In this document: positions 34,872 through 43,211 of the stretch, one piece after another | Layout: the number at the start of each line of letters is the position of its first letter | How positions within the stretch are numbered: position 1 is the stretch's first letter | Assembly: GCA_903906315.1 (NCBI GenBank) | Contig: CAIVJW010000094.1 | Coordinates: 1 to 64,000, forward strand | Origin: an uncultured delta proteobacterium | Lineage (GTDB): Bacteria > Myxococcota_A > Polyangia > Polyangiales > Polyangiaceae | Length of the DNA: 64,000 nt | Reading direction: 5' to 3' | Position numbers and translations under genes: made by a program | Notes under the pieces: model-generated | Seen by the model: only the letters and a program-made list of their open reading frames with translations | What the model was told of the DNA's origin: nothing | The model's database searches: none

Positions 34872-35947
34872 GCCGCGCATCGGTCCTTGCCGTCCTCGCG
34901 CTCGCCGCCGCGCTGGGGGCGGGGCTCGGCTGCAGCACTGGGGCGTCGACGCGTTTTCCGCACGCCCCCCACCTCACCGGCAAGAATTGCGGTGGCGCGG
35001 GGCAGCTCGCCTGCGCGACGTGCATGACCTGCCACGCGGGCGTGCGCGAGTCGAATGACAAGGCGTTCCCGACCGTCGCACGCTGCGCGAGCTGTCATGC
35101 GTCCGGGGCGACTCCGGAGGGCGACTCCGTCACGGTGAAGGGGATTCGATACGCTGGGCCCAGTGCCGCTTCGCCGGCGGTTCAGGCCTCGAGGGCGATC
35201 GTGTTCTCCCACAAGAGCCACATGCCGCGCGCTGGCATCCGCGAGCAGTGCATGAAGTGTCACGCGGGGGCGCCCGACGATGGCAAGTCGGCGGCCATGT
35301 ACCCGCCGATGGAAAAGTGCCTGACGTGCCACGACCAGGGCTTCGCGGTCGGCGACTGCCGGCGCTGTCACCAGGCGGGCGACCTCACCCGCCTGCGTCC
35401 GGAGAGCTTCCTCCGCCACGACGCCGCGTTTTTTCGCGACCATGGCGTGAAGGCCACGCAAAACCAGAAGGTTTGCGCGCAGTGTCATTCGCAGAACTGG
35501 TGCAACGACTGTCACGACCCGAGCCAGACGATGACGTTCGAGGCCCGGAACCCCGACGCATTTCAGCGGGAGATGGTCCATCGAGGCGACTTCGTCACGC
35601 GGCACTCGATCGAGGCGCGCTCTGCCGTGGCTACCTGCCAGCGGTGCCATCAGCCGTCGTTTTGCGACAGCTGCCACGTGCGGCGTGGCGTGTCGGGTGG
35701 CGCGCAGGGCGCCCGCAACCCGCACCCCGTGGGTTGGGTAGGGCGCAATGCGTCGGGGCCTAACTTCCACGGAGCAGCCGCGAAGCGGGACATCGTGACG
35801 TGTGCGGCATGCCACGATCAGGGGCCGGCGACGAACTGCATCTTGTGTCACCGCGTGGGCGCCGCCGGCGGTAATCCTCATCCGAGCGGCTGGTCGAGCT
35901 CGCGCTCGTCGCAGTCCGCGATGTGCAGGTACTGTCATGGTGGCTGA
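34868..35947 (+). CDS. Dodecahaem outer-membrane lipoprotein cytochrome (OmcB-like)
   Basis: 359 aa from a TTG at 34868; GGAGG six bases upstream and the TTGA overlap decide this start over longer frames. The signal ends in GLGC (Cys about 20). Twelve CXXCH sites follow: CMTCH, CASCH, CMKCH, CLTCH, CRRCH, CAQCH, CNDCH, CQRCH, CDSCH, CAACH, CILCH, CRYCH. FSHKSHM and HRGDFVTRHS supply likely axial His. The length and haem-to-residue ratio are those of a compact nanowire cytochrome; OmcB of Geobacter is also a 12-haem lipoprotein paired with a porin. It probably spans or caps the barrel. Confidence 0.82.
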   Translation: MSRASVLAVLALAAALGAGLGCSTGASTRFPHAPHLTGKNCGGAGQLACATCMTCHAGVRESNDKAFPTVARCASCHASGATPEGDSVTVKGIRYAGPSAASPAVQASRAIVFSHKSHMPRAGIREQCMKCHAGAPDDGKSAAMYPPMEKCLTCHDQGFAVGDCRRCHQAGDLTRLRPESFLRHDAAFFRDHGVKATQNQKVCAQCHSQNWCNDCHDPSQTMTFEARNPDAFQREMVHRGDFVTRHSIEARSAVATCQRCHQPSFCDSCHVRRGVSGGAQGARNPHPVGWVGRNASGPNFHGAAAKRDIVTCAACHDQGPATNCILCHRVGAAGGNPHPSGWSSSRSSQSAMCRYCHGG

Positions 35948-37622
35948 TCGGCTTCTCTGGCTCGCCATCGGTCTGGGCGTCTCCGCCACGCTTGGGGGCT
36001 GCCTCGAGCGTCGCGACGACGATCAGGGCGCGAACGCCGAGCCGAACCCGTGCACGCCGTGTCACGGCGCCAGCGGGCGGCCCGGTACGCCGTTGCAGCA
36101 GGCCGCTCCTCCCAACGACCTGAGCGGTAACACCGAGATGTCGGCGCCAGGGGTCGGGGCGCACCAGATCCATCTCGCCACGACCGCCGGGCACCGCGCG
36201 ATTGAGTGTGGCGAGTGCCATGTCGTCCCCCGGACGGTCGAGCAGCCCGGTCACGCGGACGGCAAGGGACCCGCGCAGTTCGTGCCGGGCCCGCTTGCCT
36301 CCTACGCGGGGCGTGCTCCGAGGTACGACGCCGTCGCGCATACGTGCAGCAACGTGTATTGCCACCTCGACGCGACCCCCCAGTGGACCGCGCCGCGCGT
36401 CGATGCGTGTGGGACATGTCACAGTTTGCCACCCGCCGCGCCGCATCCTCAGTCCAAAGACTGCTATGCGTGTCACGGCGAGACCGTCGACAAGTCGGGC
36501 GCCATCGTCGACGTCACCAAGCACATCGACGGCAAGGTGGAGGTCTCGCAGACTTGTCACAGTTGCCACGGTACGCCCGAGTCCGTGGCGCCGCCCAGGG
36601 ACCTGGCGGGTAACACGGATCCGTCGGCACCGGGCGTCGGGGCGCACCAGAAGCACCTCGCGGGCGGCGCAAAGAGCCGTCCGATCGCGTGCGGGGAGTG
36701 CCACGTGGTGCCGGCGAAGGTCGGAGATTCGGGGCACCTGGATGACACCGAGGGGGCTGAGGTCACGTTCAGCGGGGTGGCGAGGACGGAGAAGCACGAG
36801 CCGAGCTTCGACGCGAAGACGCTCCGCTGCGCGGACTCGTGGTGTCACTCGCCCCAGCCCGACGGCAAGCCGGCGGCGTCGCCGCGCTGGACGGGTGAGG
36901 ATGGCGACCCGACCTGCACGACCTGTCACGGTCAGCCGCCGTCGGCGCCGCACGTGCAGATGTCCAATTGTTCGTTCTGCCACCTCGATGTCGCGGGTGA
37001 TGCCAAGGACTCGATCAAGAATCGGGCGCTCCATGTCGACGGCAAAGTCGAGGTGGTGCTTCCGACGAAGTGCAATGCGTGCCACGGCAGCGCCGACTCC
37101 GACGCCCCCCCGCGCGACGTCGCGGGCGAGACGGCGACCACGGCGCGCGGGGTCGGTGCGCACCAGAAGCACCTCGGAGCCAGCTTGGTTTTTCGCAAGG
37201 TGGAGTGCAACGAGTGCCACGTCGTCCCGGCAACGGTGAAGGCGGCAGGTCACTTCGACACCCCGGCGCCCGCGGAGCTCACCTTCTCGGGCGTGGCGAC
37301 GGCGGGCGTGGCGAAGCCGCAATGGGACGGCGTGAAGTGCTCGGACACGTATTGCCACGGGACGGCGGTGAAGGCCGGCCAGGACATGAAGGGCTCGGTT
37401 CCGGCGCCCGAATGGACGAAGGTCGACGGGTCGCAGGTGTACTGCGGTAGTTGCCACGGCATCCCGCCGATCGAGACGGACCCGAACAAGCCTCAGACGA
37501 CGCACCCGATCGCCTACGAGTGCCCGGACTGTCACAAGAACCTCTCGACGGGCTTCATCTTCAAGGACCCCTCGCTGCACGTGAACGGCAAGGTGGACAT
37601 GACCGTCGGGGTCGATCTCTGA
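35937..37622 (+). CDS. 15-haem lipoprotein cytochrome with CX4CH sites (Geobacter CxxxxCH...CXXCH-type repeats)
   Basis: 561 aa from the ATG at 35937, overlapping the previous gene by 11 bp. The lipobox is LGGC. Three similar repeats (about residues 20-195, 195-365, 365-545) each contain GVGAHQ-x-HL, a CXECHVVP site, a CX4CH site (CSNVYCH, CADSWCH, CSDTYCH) and further CXXCH sites. I count 12 CXXCH plus three CX4CH. The combination matches the CxxxxCH...CXXCH domain first noted in Geobacter (I recall it as TIGR01904). It is probably a surface or periplasmic partner of the barrel. Confidence 0.82.
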   Translation: MVADRLLWLAIGLGVSATLGGCLERRDDDQGANAEPNPCTPCHGASGRPGTPLQQAAPPNDLSGNTEMSAPGVGAHQIHLATTAGHRAIECGECHVVPRTVEQPGHADGKGPAQFVPGPLASYAGRAPRYDAVAHTCSNVYCHLDATPQWTAPRVDACGTCHSLPPAAPHPQSKDCYACHGETVDKSGAIVDVTKHIDGKVEVSQTCHSCHGTPESVAPPRDLAGNTDPSAPGVGAHQKHLAGGAKSRPIACGECHVVPAKVGDSGHLDDTEGAEVTFSGVARTEKHEPSFDAKTLRCADSWCHSPQPDGKPAASPRWTGEDGDPTCTTCHGQPPSAPHVQMSNCSFCHLDVAGDAKDSIKNRALHVDGKVEVVLPTKCNACHGSADSDAPPRDVAGETATTARGVGAHQKHLGASLVFRKVECNECHVVPATVKAAGHFDTPAPAELTFSGVATAGVAKPQWDGVKCSDTYCHGTAVKAGQDMKGSVPAPEWTKVDGSQVYCGSCHGIPPIETDPNKPQTTHPIAYECPDCHKNLSTGFIFKDPSLHVNGKVDMTVGVDL

Positions 37623-37753
37623 GCGTGCCGACCATGGGACGAACCAAACAATTTCGAACGTCGACTGGAACTGCATCGCTCGCGGCCTGGGAGCGCTCGC
37701 CGAGGACCGGACTCACCGGCACCGGGGCATGCTGGGCATCAAGGAGGCATGTC

Positions 37754-40141
37754 ATGCGGACTTCGATTGCCATTGCTTGCCTCGCCGGCGCGGCCCTCGC
37801 GGCCGGGTGCGTGGGCGCGGACGGACTTCAGGGCTCGAAGGGCGAGGCGGGGCCGGCTGGCTCGGTCGCGGTCGGGCCCCAGGGACCCGAGGGGACGACC
37901 GGGCCGCAGGGCGCGGACGGTAAGCTCGGCGCGGATGGCAAGAACGGCGCTGATGGCACGTCGGTGTCTCAGGTGGGGGCCGTGCAGGGGACCGTCGTCG
38001 ACGGCGACGGCGCGCCGGTTGGCGACGTCGCGATCGAGACGGATCCGCCGACTTCCAAGCTCACCTCCGACGCGAAGGGCGCCTTCTCTTTGAAGGACGC
38101 CAACATCGGCGCCTACACGCTGACGGCCACGAAGAAGGGCTACGGCGTCGCGAGCCTCGTGTTCGGCGTGGTCTCGTCGGCAACGACGACGGTGAAGGTC
38201 ACGATGACCGCGCTTCCCGCGATCGCGGCGGCGTCGATCTCCGGGCTCGTGCAAGGGCCGTCTGGGCAAGCGCTTGCCGGTGCGAAGGTGTCGGTCGACG
38301 GCCAGGGCCTCGAGGCCACGACGGCGCAGGATGGGACGTTCACGATCACCGACGTGATGCCGGGGTACCTGTTCCTGTCGGTGAAATCGCCCGACGCGAG
38401 CAAGTACCTCGATGGCGACACGCGGTCGGCGATCAGCGTGGCGCCGGCAGCGAGCGTGAAAGACCTCAAGATCGCTCTCTCGGGGCGGCCGAGCGACGGG
38501 GCGACGTACATCGGCACGTATCTCTGCGCGGGCTGTCACAAGGCGTATGGCAATGAGCACAAGGCCAGCGCGCACGCCCGCTCGATCACGCCGGACGCGT
38601 CGCGCCTGGTCGCGAAGAACCTCTGGCCGAGCGTCGGCGCGACCGTCGACCCCGGCGTGAAGGCGCTGAGCCCGGTGGACGGCCTGGCGCTCGTGTCCGT
38701 CGTCCTCTGCCAGAAGACGGCCGGCGTGTACTCGATGAAGTTCGGCGGAGCTGCGGACTGCGCGGCTGCCGACGGGACGGTCGTGCCCGTGGCCGGCACC
38801 TACGGCGGCGAGGGCGACGGTGGCGTCGACCAGAAGCCGAACCTCGGGGTCCACAAGCAGCAGTTCTTCGCGAAGCTCGCGGACGTGCCCGTGGCCGCCG
38901 GGTGGACGTACACCGCAGGCAAGGACAAGGACTACCTCGTTCTGCCGGTCCAGGTGACCCAGAGCGGCGGCGGTCCCAAGCTCGAAGCGTATCGTGCGGT
39001 CGCCACCGCGAAGGGGGACGACGGCTGGACGAATCGCGGCCAGACGTTCTCGCATGCGTGTGCCGGTTGCCACGTCGTCGGGCTGACGCTCGACTGGGAA
39101 AAGCAGTCGGGCAAGTCGTACATCACGAAATTCGCCTACGCGGACCAGGACCTCGACCCGTCGCATCAGCTGAACATCGCTTGCGAGGGCTGCCATGGTC
39201 CGGGCAGCGACCACTTCGACGCGGCGAACGGGCAGAAGCCCGACACGATCATCCGGCCGAAGCTCCTCAGCGCGAAGGCGGAGCGGGAGCTTTGCGGCAA
39301 GTGCCACGGGGCTCACGACGGCGTATCGGCGGACCCGCCGGGCCTCGGGTACCCCTGGAATGCGGCCAATGCGGCCAAGCTGGGCGGCGGGGAGTTCTTC
39401 GCCGGCGCGTTCGCCCTGGCCGACTATATCGGCAACCTCGATTCTGGGGGCGTCGTCAATTGGCCCGACGGCAAGCACGCGAAGGAGCACCGCCAGCAGG
39501 GCGCCATGTTCGAGCTCTCGGTGCACGCCAACAATAGCGTCGAGCGACTGGCCTGCTCGAACTGCCACAACCCGCACTCGCAGGCCAACGGGCCGACGAA
39601 GTTCCCGGTGGCCGACGCCTCCGGCGATACCTACGAGCTGACGAGCCCGGGCCTCGGCGATAACACGGTCTGTCTCGGCTGCCACGCTGGGTTCGGGCCG
39701 TACGCGTCGGTGGCGAAGGCCGACGTCGCGAACGTCCTCGTCGGCGGCGGGGGCGCAGCCAAGAAGAACGGCGCCGCCTACGCGCCGACGGCTTCCGAGA
39801 TCGCGGCGTCGAAGGCGGCTTTCGCGTCCAGCGTGACGGGCCATATGTCGCTCAAGTCCGCGATGTCGCTTGCCGGGTACGACCCGGAGAGCGCGGCGAA
39901 TCCGGTCGGGCGCTGCTCGTCGTGCCACATGCCGAAGACGGGCAAGTCGGGTGGGTTCACCATCGCGAACAACAAGGCCGGTGTTGCCGCGATGGTGGGC
40001 GGCGACGCGGCGTCGCACGTGTTCGATGTGGTCCAGCCGTGGCAGGGGCAGGCGACCGCGAAGGGCGCAGCGTCGCCCGCCGAGGTGATGCCGAACAGCT
40101 GCGGAAGCTGCCACATCGAGGATCGGTTCGCGCCGAACTGA
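37754..40141 (+). CDS. Octahaem lipoprotein with collagen-like and carboxypeptidase-regulatory-like domains
   Basis: 795 aa; the ATG at 37754 has AAGGAGG upstream. The lipobox is AAGC (Cys19). Order: collagen-like Gly-X-Y repeats (about 28-72, as GPQGPEGTTGPQG), two carboxypeptidase regulatory-like beta-sandwiches (about 75-150 and 155-245), then a cytochrome region (about 255-795). That region has eight CXXCH sites: CAGCH, CAGCH, CEGCH, CGKCH, CSNCH, CLGCH, CSSCH, CGSCH. CEGCHGPGSDH and CSNCHNPHS resemble cytochrome c554-like proteins. A cell-surface terminal reductase or contact cytochrome on a stalk is inferred. The last gene before the terminator at 40164. Confidence 0.8.
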   Translation: MRTSIAIACLAGAALAAGCVGADGLQGSKGEAGPAGSVAVGPQGPEGTTGPQGADGKLGADGKNGADGTSVSQVGAVQGTVVDGDGAPVGDVAIETDPPTSKLTSDAKGAFSLKDANIGAYTLTATKKGYGVASLVFGVVSSATTTVKVTMTALPAIAAASISGLVQGPSGQALAGAKVSVDGQGLEATTAQDGTFTITDVMPGYLFLSVKSPDASKYLDGDTRSAISVAPAASVKDLKIALSGRPSDGATYIGTYLCAGCHKAYGNEHKASAHARSITPDASRLVAKNLWPSVGATVDPGVKALSPVDGLALVSVVLCQKTAGVYSMKFGGAADCAAADGTVVPVAGTYGGEGDGGVDQKPNLGVHKQQFFAKLADVPVAAGWTYTAGKDKDYLVLPVQVTQSGGGPKLEAYRAVATAKGDDGWTNRGQTFSHACAGCHVVGLTLDWEKQSGKSYITKFAYADQDLDPSHQLNIACEGCHGPGSDHFDAANGQKPDTIIRPKLLSAKAERELCGKCHGAHDGVSADPPGLGYPWNAANAAKLGGGEFFAGAFALADYIGNLDSGGVVNWPDGKHAKEHRQQGAMFELSVHANNSVERLACSNCHNPHSQANGPTKFPVADASGDTYELTSPGLGDNTVCLGCHAGFGPYASVAKADVANVLVGGGGAAKKNGAAYAPTASEIAASKAAFASSVTGHMSLKSAMSLAGYDPESAANPVGRCSSCHMPKTGKSGGFTIANNKAGVAAMVGGDAASHVFDVVQPWQGQATAKGAASPAEVMPNSCGSCHIEDRFAPN

Positions 40142-40163
40142 GCGGTTCGCGCCGCGAGCGAGC

Positions 40164-40197
40164 ACGCCCTCCTCTCCGGCGGAGAGGGGGGCGTTTT
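40164..40197 (+). terminator. Intrinsic terminator ending the conduit operon
   Basis: The hairpin ACGCCC-T-CCTCTCC, loop GGC, GGAGAGG-GGGGCGT is directly followed by TTTT. It lies 22 bp after the stop of the octahaem lipoprotein gene and is the clearest Rho-independent terminator in the window. Confidence 0.85.
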
Positions 40198-40341
40198 CGC
40201 GTCTGTGGGAGGGCGGGGCCCCTCGCACGTCCGACCCTGCGGCGTCCGCCCCACGGCCGGTTGGTCGGGCGTGCGCCGAAGGAACGAGCGCGGGTGAGGC
40301 TGCTCCGGCGCGCGCGTGGGGCGCCGGCGCGCGGGGCTCCG

Positions 40342-41397
40342 TCAGGCCGGCTCGTAGGCGCAGAGCGGGTCGGAGCCGAAGGGGCTGCCGGTCGCGGCGT
40401 AGGCACGGGCGCGCGACCCGCCGCAGAGCGCGCGGAAGTCGCACCGGCCGCACTTGCCCTCGAAGTGCTTCGGGTCGCGCAGGCCTACGAACACCGGCGA
40501 GTTGCGGTAGACGTCGAGGATGCTGTCCGTCTTGGCGTTGCCCGCGACGAGCGGCAGAAACCCCGACGGGTTGATCTCGCCGTCGTGGCCGATGAACATG
40601 ACGCCGTTGCCGTCGCGGATGCCGAAGCCGCGCGCGAGCGGGTGGCTTGCGAGGGCCTCGGCCGGGTGGCCTTGCGCGCGCAGGTGCTCGACCACGATGC
40701 GGCGGTAGTGCGGCGCCTCGGTCGTGGTCGTGATGGGGCCGGGCTTGCGTGACCGCTCCCAGACCCATTGAAACAGGGTCTCGCATTCCTCGGGAGTGAT
40801 CTGTCCGAGCACCTTTCCGCGCCCGACGGTGATGAGGAAAAAGAGGCTCCACCGCTGGGCGCCGAGGTCGGTCACGAGGCGGTCGATGGCCTGGAGGTCG
40901 CCCATCGTGCCGGTCGTCACGAGGGTGTTGATCTGCAGCAGGATGCCGGACTCGATGGTGTCGCGCGCGGTGGCGAGCGTGCGATCGAACGTGCCGGGCA
41001 CGCCGCGCAGCCCGTCGTGTCGCGCCGCGGTGGACCCGTCGAGGCTCAGCGACATCGCTTCGACCCCGGCCTGCTTGAGGCCGAAGATGCGCTCGCGTGT
41101 CAGCAGTGGCGTCGCTGCGGGCGAGACCGAGACGTGCAGCCCGAGGCCGACCGCGTGGGCGAGCAGGTCGAGGAAGTCCGCCCTCTTGAGGGGGTCGCCG
41201 CCGGTGAGGATGACGTGGGGCTTCGGGGGGCCGAACGACGCGAGCTCGTCGAGGACGTGGAGCGCCTGCGCCGTCGACATTTCGCCGGGCGCGCTCCAGG
41301 GCTGCGCCTCGGCCCGGCAGTGCGTGCAGGCGAGATCGCAGGCGCGCGTGATCTCCCAGTAGACGCGCTGCGGGGCTTCGGAGAACACGTAGCTCAT
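40342..41397 (-). CDS. Radical SAM/SPASM-like protein (TIGR04053-like)
   Basis: 351 aa. The radical SAM motif CDLACTHC is at residues 20-27, and LTGGDPL gives the SAM-binding GGE-like loop. The C-terminus has a second Cys set, CGRCDFRALC followed by a distant Cys (DPLC), as in SPASM or Twitch auxiliary Fe-S regions. The layout WEITRACDLACTHCRAEA with SLDGSTAARHD recalls the TIGR04053 group, and also AhbD/NirJ enzymes of alternative haem and haem d1 synthesis. The substrate is unresolved. It is convergent with the 109-haem cluster, which makes a tetrapyrrole or cytochrome-maturation role worth testing. Confidence 0.78.
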   Translation of the reverse strand: MSYVFSEAPQRVYWEITRACDLACTHCRAEAQPWSAPGEMSTAQALHVLDELASFGPPKPHVILTGGDPLKRADFLDLLAHAVGLGLHVSVSPAATPLLTRERIFGLKQAGVEAMSLSLDGSTAARHDGLRGVPGTFDRTLATARDTIESGILLQINTLVTTGTMGDLQAIDRLVTDLGAQRWSLFFLITVGRGKVLGQITPEECETLFQWVWERSRKPGPITTTTEAPHYRRIVVEHLRAQGHPAEALASHPLARGFGIRDGNGVMFIGHDGEINPSGFLPLVAGNAKTDSILDVYRNSPVFVGLRDPKHFEGKCGRCDFRALCGGSRARAYAATGSPFGSDPLCAYEPA

Positions 41398-41577
41398 CGG
41401 TGGGCCTCTCGAGAGGGGAGTGGGCTGCGGAGCGAACGCTCCGCGCAGCGGCGTTGCGTTTGAAAGAAGCGTGCCAGACGGGCGCGTCGGCCAATCACCA
41501 GCCGAACTGCGCGGGTCCGTCGCTCTCGTGTCAGTGTAGCGCGAACGTTGCGTTGCGGTACGCGGCGTGTGCGTCGG

Positions 41578-42912
41578 TCAGCGGAGATCGACTGCCTTCT
41601 GGACCGTGACGGGGTCGCCATCGAATGCCGGGACCTGTGCGCCGCGGAACGCGCGGGCGATGCAGCCGCCGGCGGCCGACCCGATGTACGGGCCCCCGAC
41701 GACCTGCGAGTTCGTCACGCGCCCGGAAGGGGCGAAGGTGATCGAGACCTTGGCGATGCCCGCCGGATCGCCCTCCTTCTTGCAGCCCGCGGCCTGCCCC
41801 GCGGCGGCCGTGAGGGCAGCGCCGGCTGCGCTCCGGCTGAACGAAGCCGCCTTCGGCGCGTTCAGCGCGGCGTTCTGTGCCGCGAGCAGCGTGTCGGCCT
41901 CCGACGGCTTGGCGGGCGCAGCAGGCTCCGCGGACGGGGCTTCCTTGGCGGCCTTCGGCTCCTTGGCGGCTGTGCCCTCCTTCCCGGCGCTCGGCTCCCG
42001 GACGCCTGGGCTCGCGGCTGCGAGCGCGCCGGCCGTCGACCCGGGTGCGTCCTTGACCGCCGGCTTGGCCTCGGCGGCAGGTTCCCTCGCCGAGGCGATC
42101 GGCGCAGGCTCGTCGGCGGCCGCCTTCGCGCCCGGCGTGAGCGCCTTGACCCGCGGCTCCTCGGCCACGGCAGCAGGCTCCGCCGTGCGCGATGGCTTGG
42201 CCGCGGCGGCGGCGATCGGGGACGCGCTCGGTGTGGGGCTGGGAGCGTCGCCCGACCGCAGCAGCTGGCTGATACCGAGGGTCAGGAGCACTCCGACGAC
42301 GACGCCGGCGCCCACCCCGATCATGCTCCGCTTCCGTGCGGCCTCGGGCGTGCTTCGGTCGGTCGCCGCCCCGTCACCTCTCGGTGGTGCGGCCAGCGCC
42401 GAGAGCAGGTCGACCGTCGGAGCGAGGCGTGCATCGCCTCCCGTCGACGAAGCCGCGCGTCGCAGGTCGGGCGCCTCGAGCGAGGGGCCGTCGTTGCTGA
42501 AGTACTCGGCGCGCAGGTTCATCAGGTCGTCGACGTGGCGCGGAGCGCGCTGCTCCGACGGCGCGGCGAGCAGGCGGAGGTCCTCGAAGGATGAGTTGTG
42601 GACGGAGGGCTTCACGACCACCGGCGCGCTCGGTTCCTTGTCGGGAGCGGCGGCGCCCTTGTCGCGCGCCGCGGCCTCGTCGTCGCCGAGCCAGAACGAT
42701 GCGCGGCCGGCCTTGCGGCGGCTCGCGGGAGCGGTCTCGATGGGCGGTGCCGCTTCTTGCGTCGGTAGGGACTCTTCTGCCGGCTTCGTCGTGGCGCCGC
42801 CGGCCGCGGTGGCGACCTCCTTGCGGCACGTTTCGCAAATGACCTCGCCAAGCTCCGCCGGTGCCGCCTCGAGGTCGACGGGCCGGTCGCAGATCGCGCA
42901 CGCTGAACGCAC
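41578..42912 (-). CDS. AgmX/PglI-type TonB-like C-terminal domain protein with N-terminal zinc ribbon
   Basis: 444 aa from a GTG at 42912. Cys5, Cys8, Cys26 and Cys29 form a cytoplasmic zinc-ribbon-like motif. A disordered Ala/Pro/Ser part follows, then one membrane helix (about 200-222, VGAGVVVGVLLTLGISQLL) and a long Ala/Lys/Glu/Pro-rich periplasmic spacer. The chain ends in a TonB-like domain with ITFAPSGRVTNSQVVGG and a Cys-containing ARAFRGAQVPAFDG strand. The AgmX/PglI C-terminal domain is a myxobacterial hallmark linked to gliding genes. Energy or signal transfer across the envelope is inferred. It is transcribed away from rplC. Confidence 0.75.
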   Translation of the reverse strand: MRSACAICDRPVDLEAAPAELGEVICETCRKEVATAAGGATTKPAEESLPTQEAAPPIETAPASRRKAGRASFWLGDDEAAARDKGAAAPDKEPSAPVVVKPSVHNSSFEDLRLLAAPSEQRAPRHVDDLMNLRAEYFSNDGPSLEAPDLRRAASSTGGDARLAPTVDLLSALAAPPRGDGAATDRSTPEAARKRSMIGVGAGVVVGVLLTLGISQLLRSGDAPSPTPSASPIAAAAAKPSRTAEPAAVAEEPRVKALTPGAKAAADEPAPIASAREPAAEAKPAVKDAPGSTAGALAAASPGVREPSAGKEGTAAKEPKAAKEAPSAEPAAPAKPSEADTLLAAQNAALNAPKAASFSRSAAGAALTAAAGQAAGCKKEGDPAGIAKVSITFAPSGRVTNSQVVGGPYIGSAAGGCIARAFRGAQVPAFDGDPVTVQKAVDLR

Positions 42913-43211
42913 GGCGCCTTATCCCGCGACTTGGCCCGGCCCGCAACCCGGGCCGTGGTCGTGGCCTCGCTTTTCGCTTTCCCTTTCGGGTCGCCCGAGT
43001 AAGCTTCCGGCCCCCGGTCGGCCTATCGACCAGTTGCGTCGTCGCGTCCGTCCTCGCAGAGGGCGCCGCGGTTGGCTCGCTGGTCCCGGCACCGAGACGC
43101 TTGGCGGCCCGTCCGCCCCGGTTTCGCGCTCCGAACCGGCTTCCGAGAGGCGATCGAGGTTGAGAACGACCGACCCTCGACCCACTGCGAGCGCATGAGA
43201 GGCACATTCGA

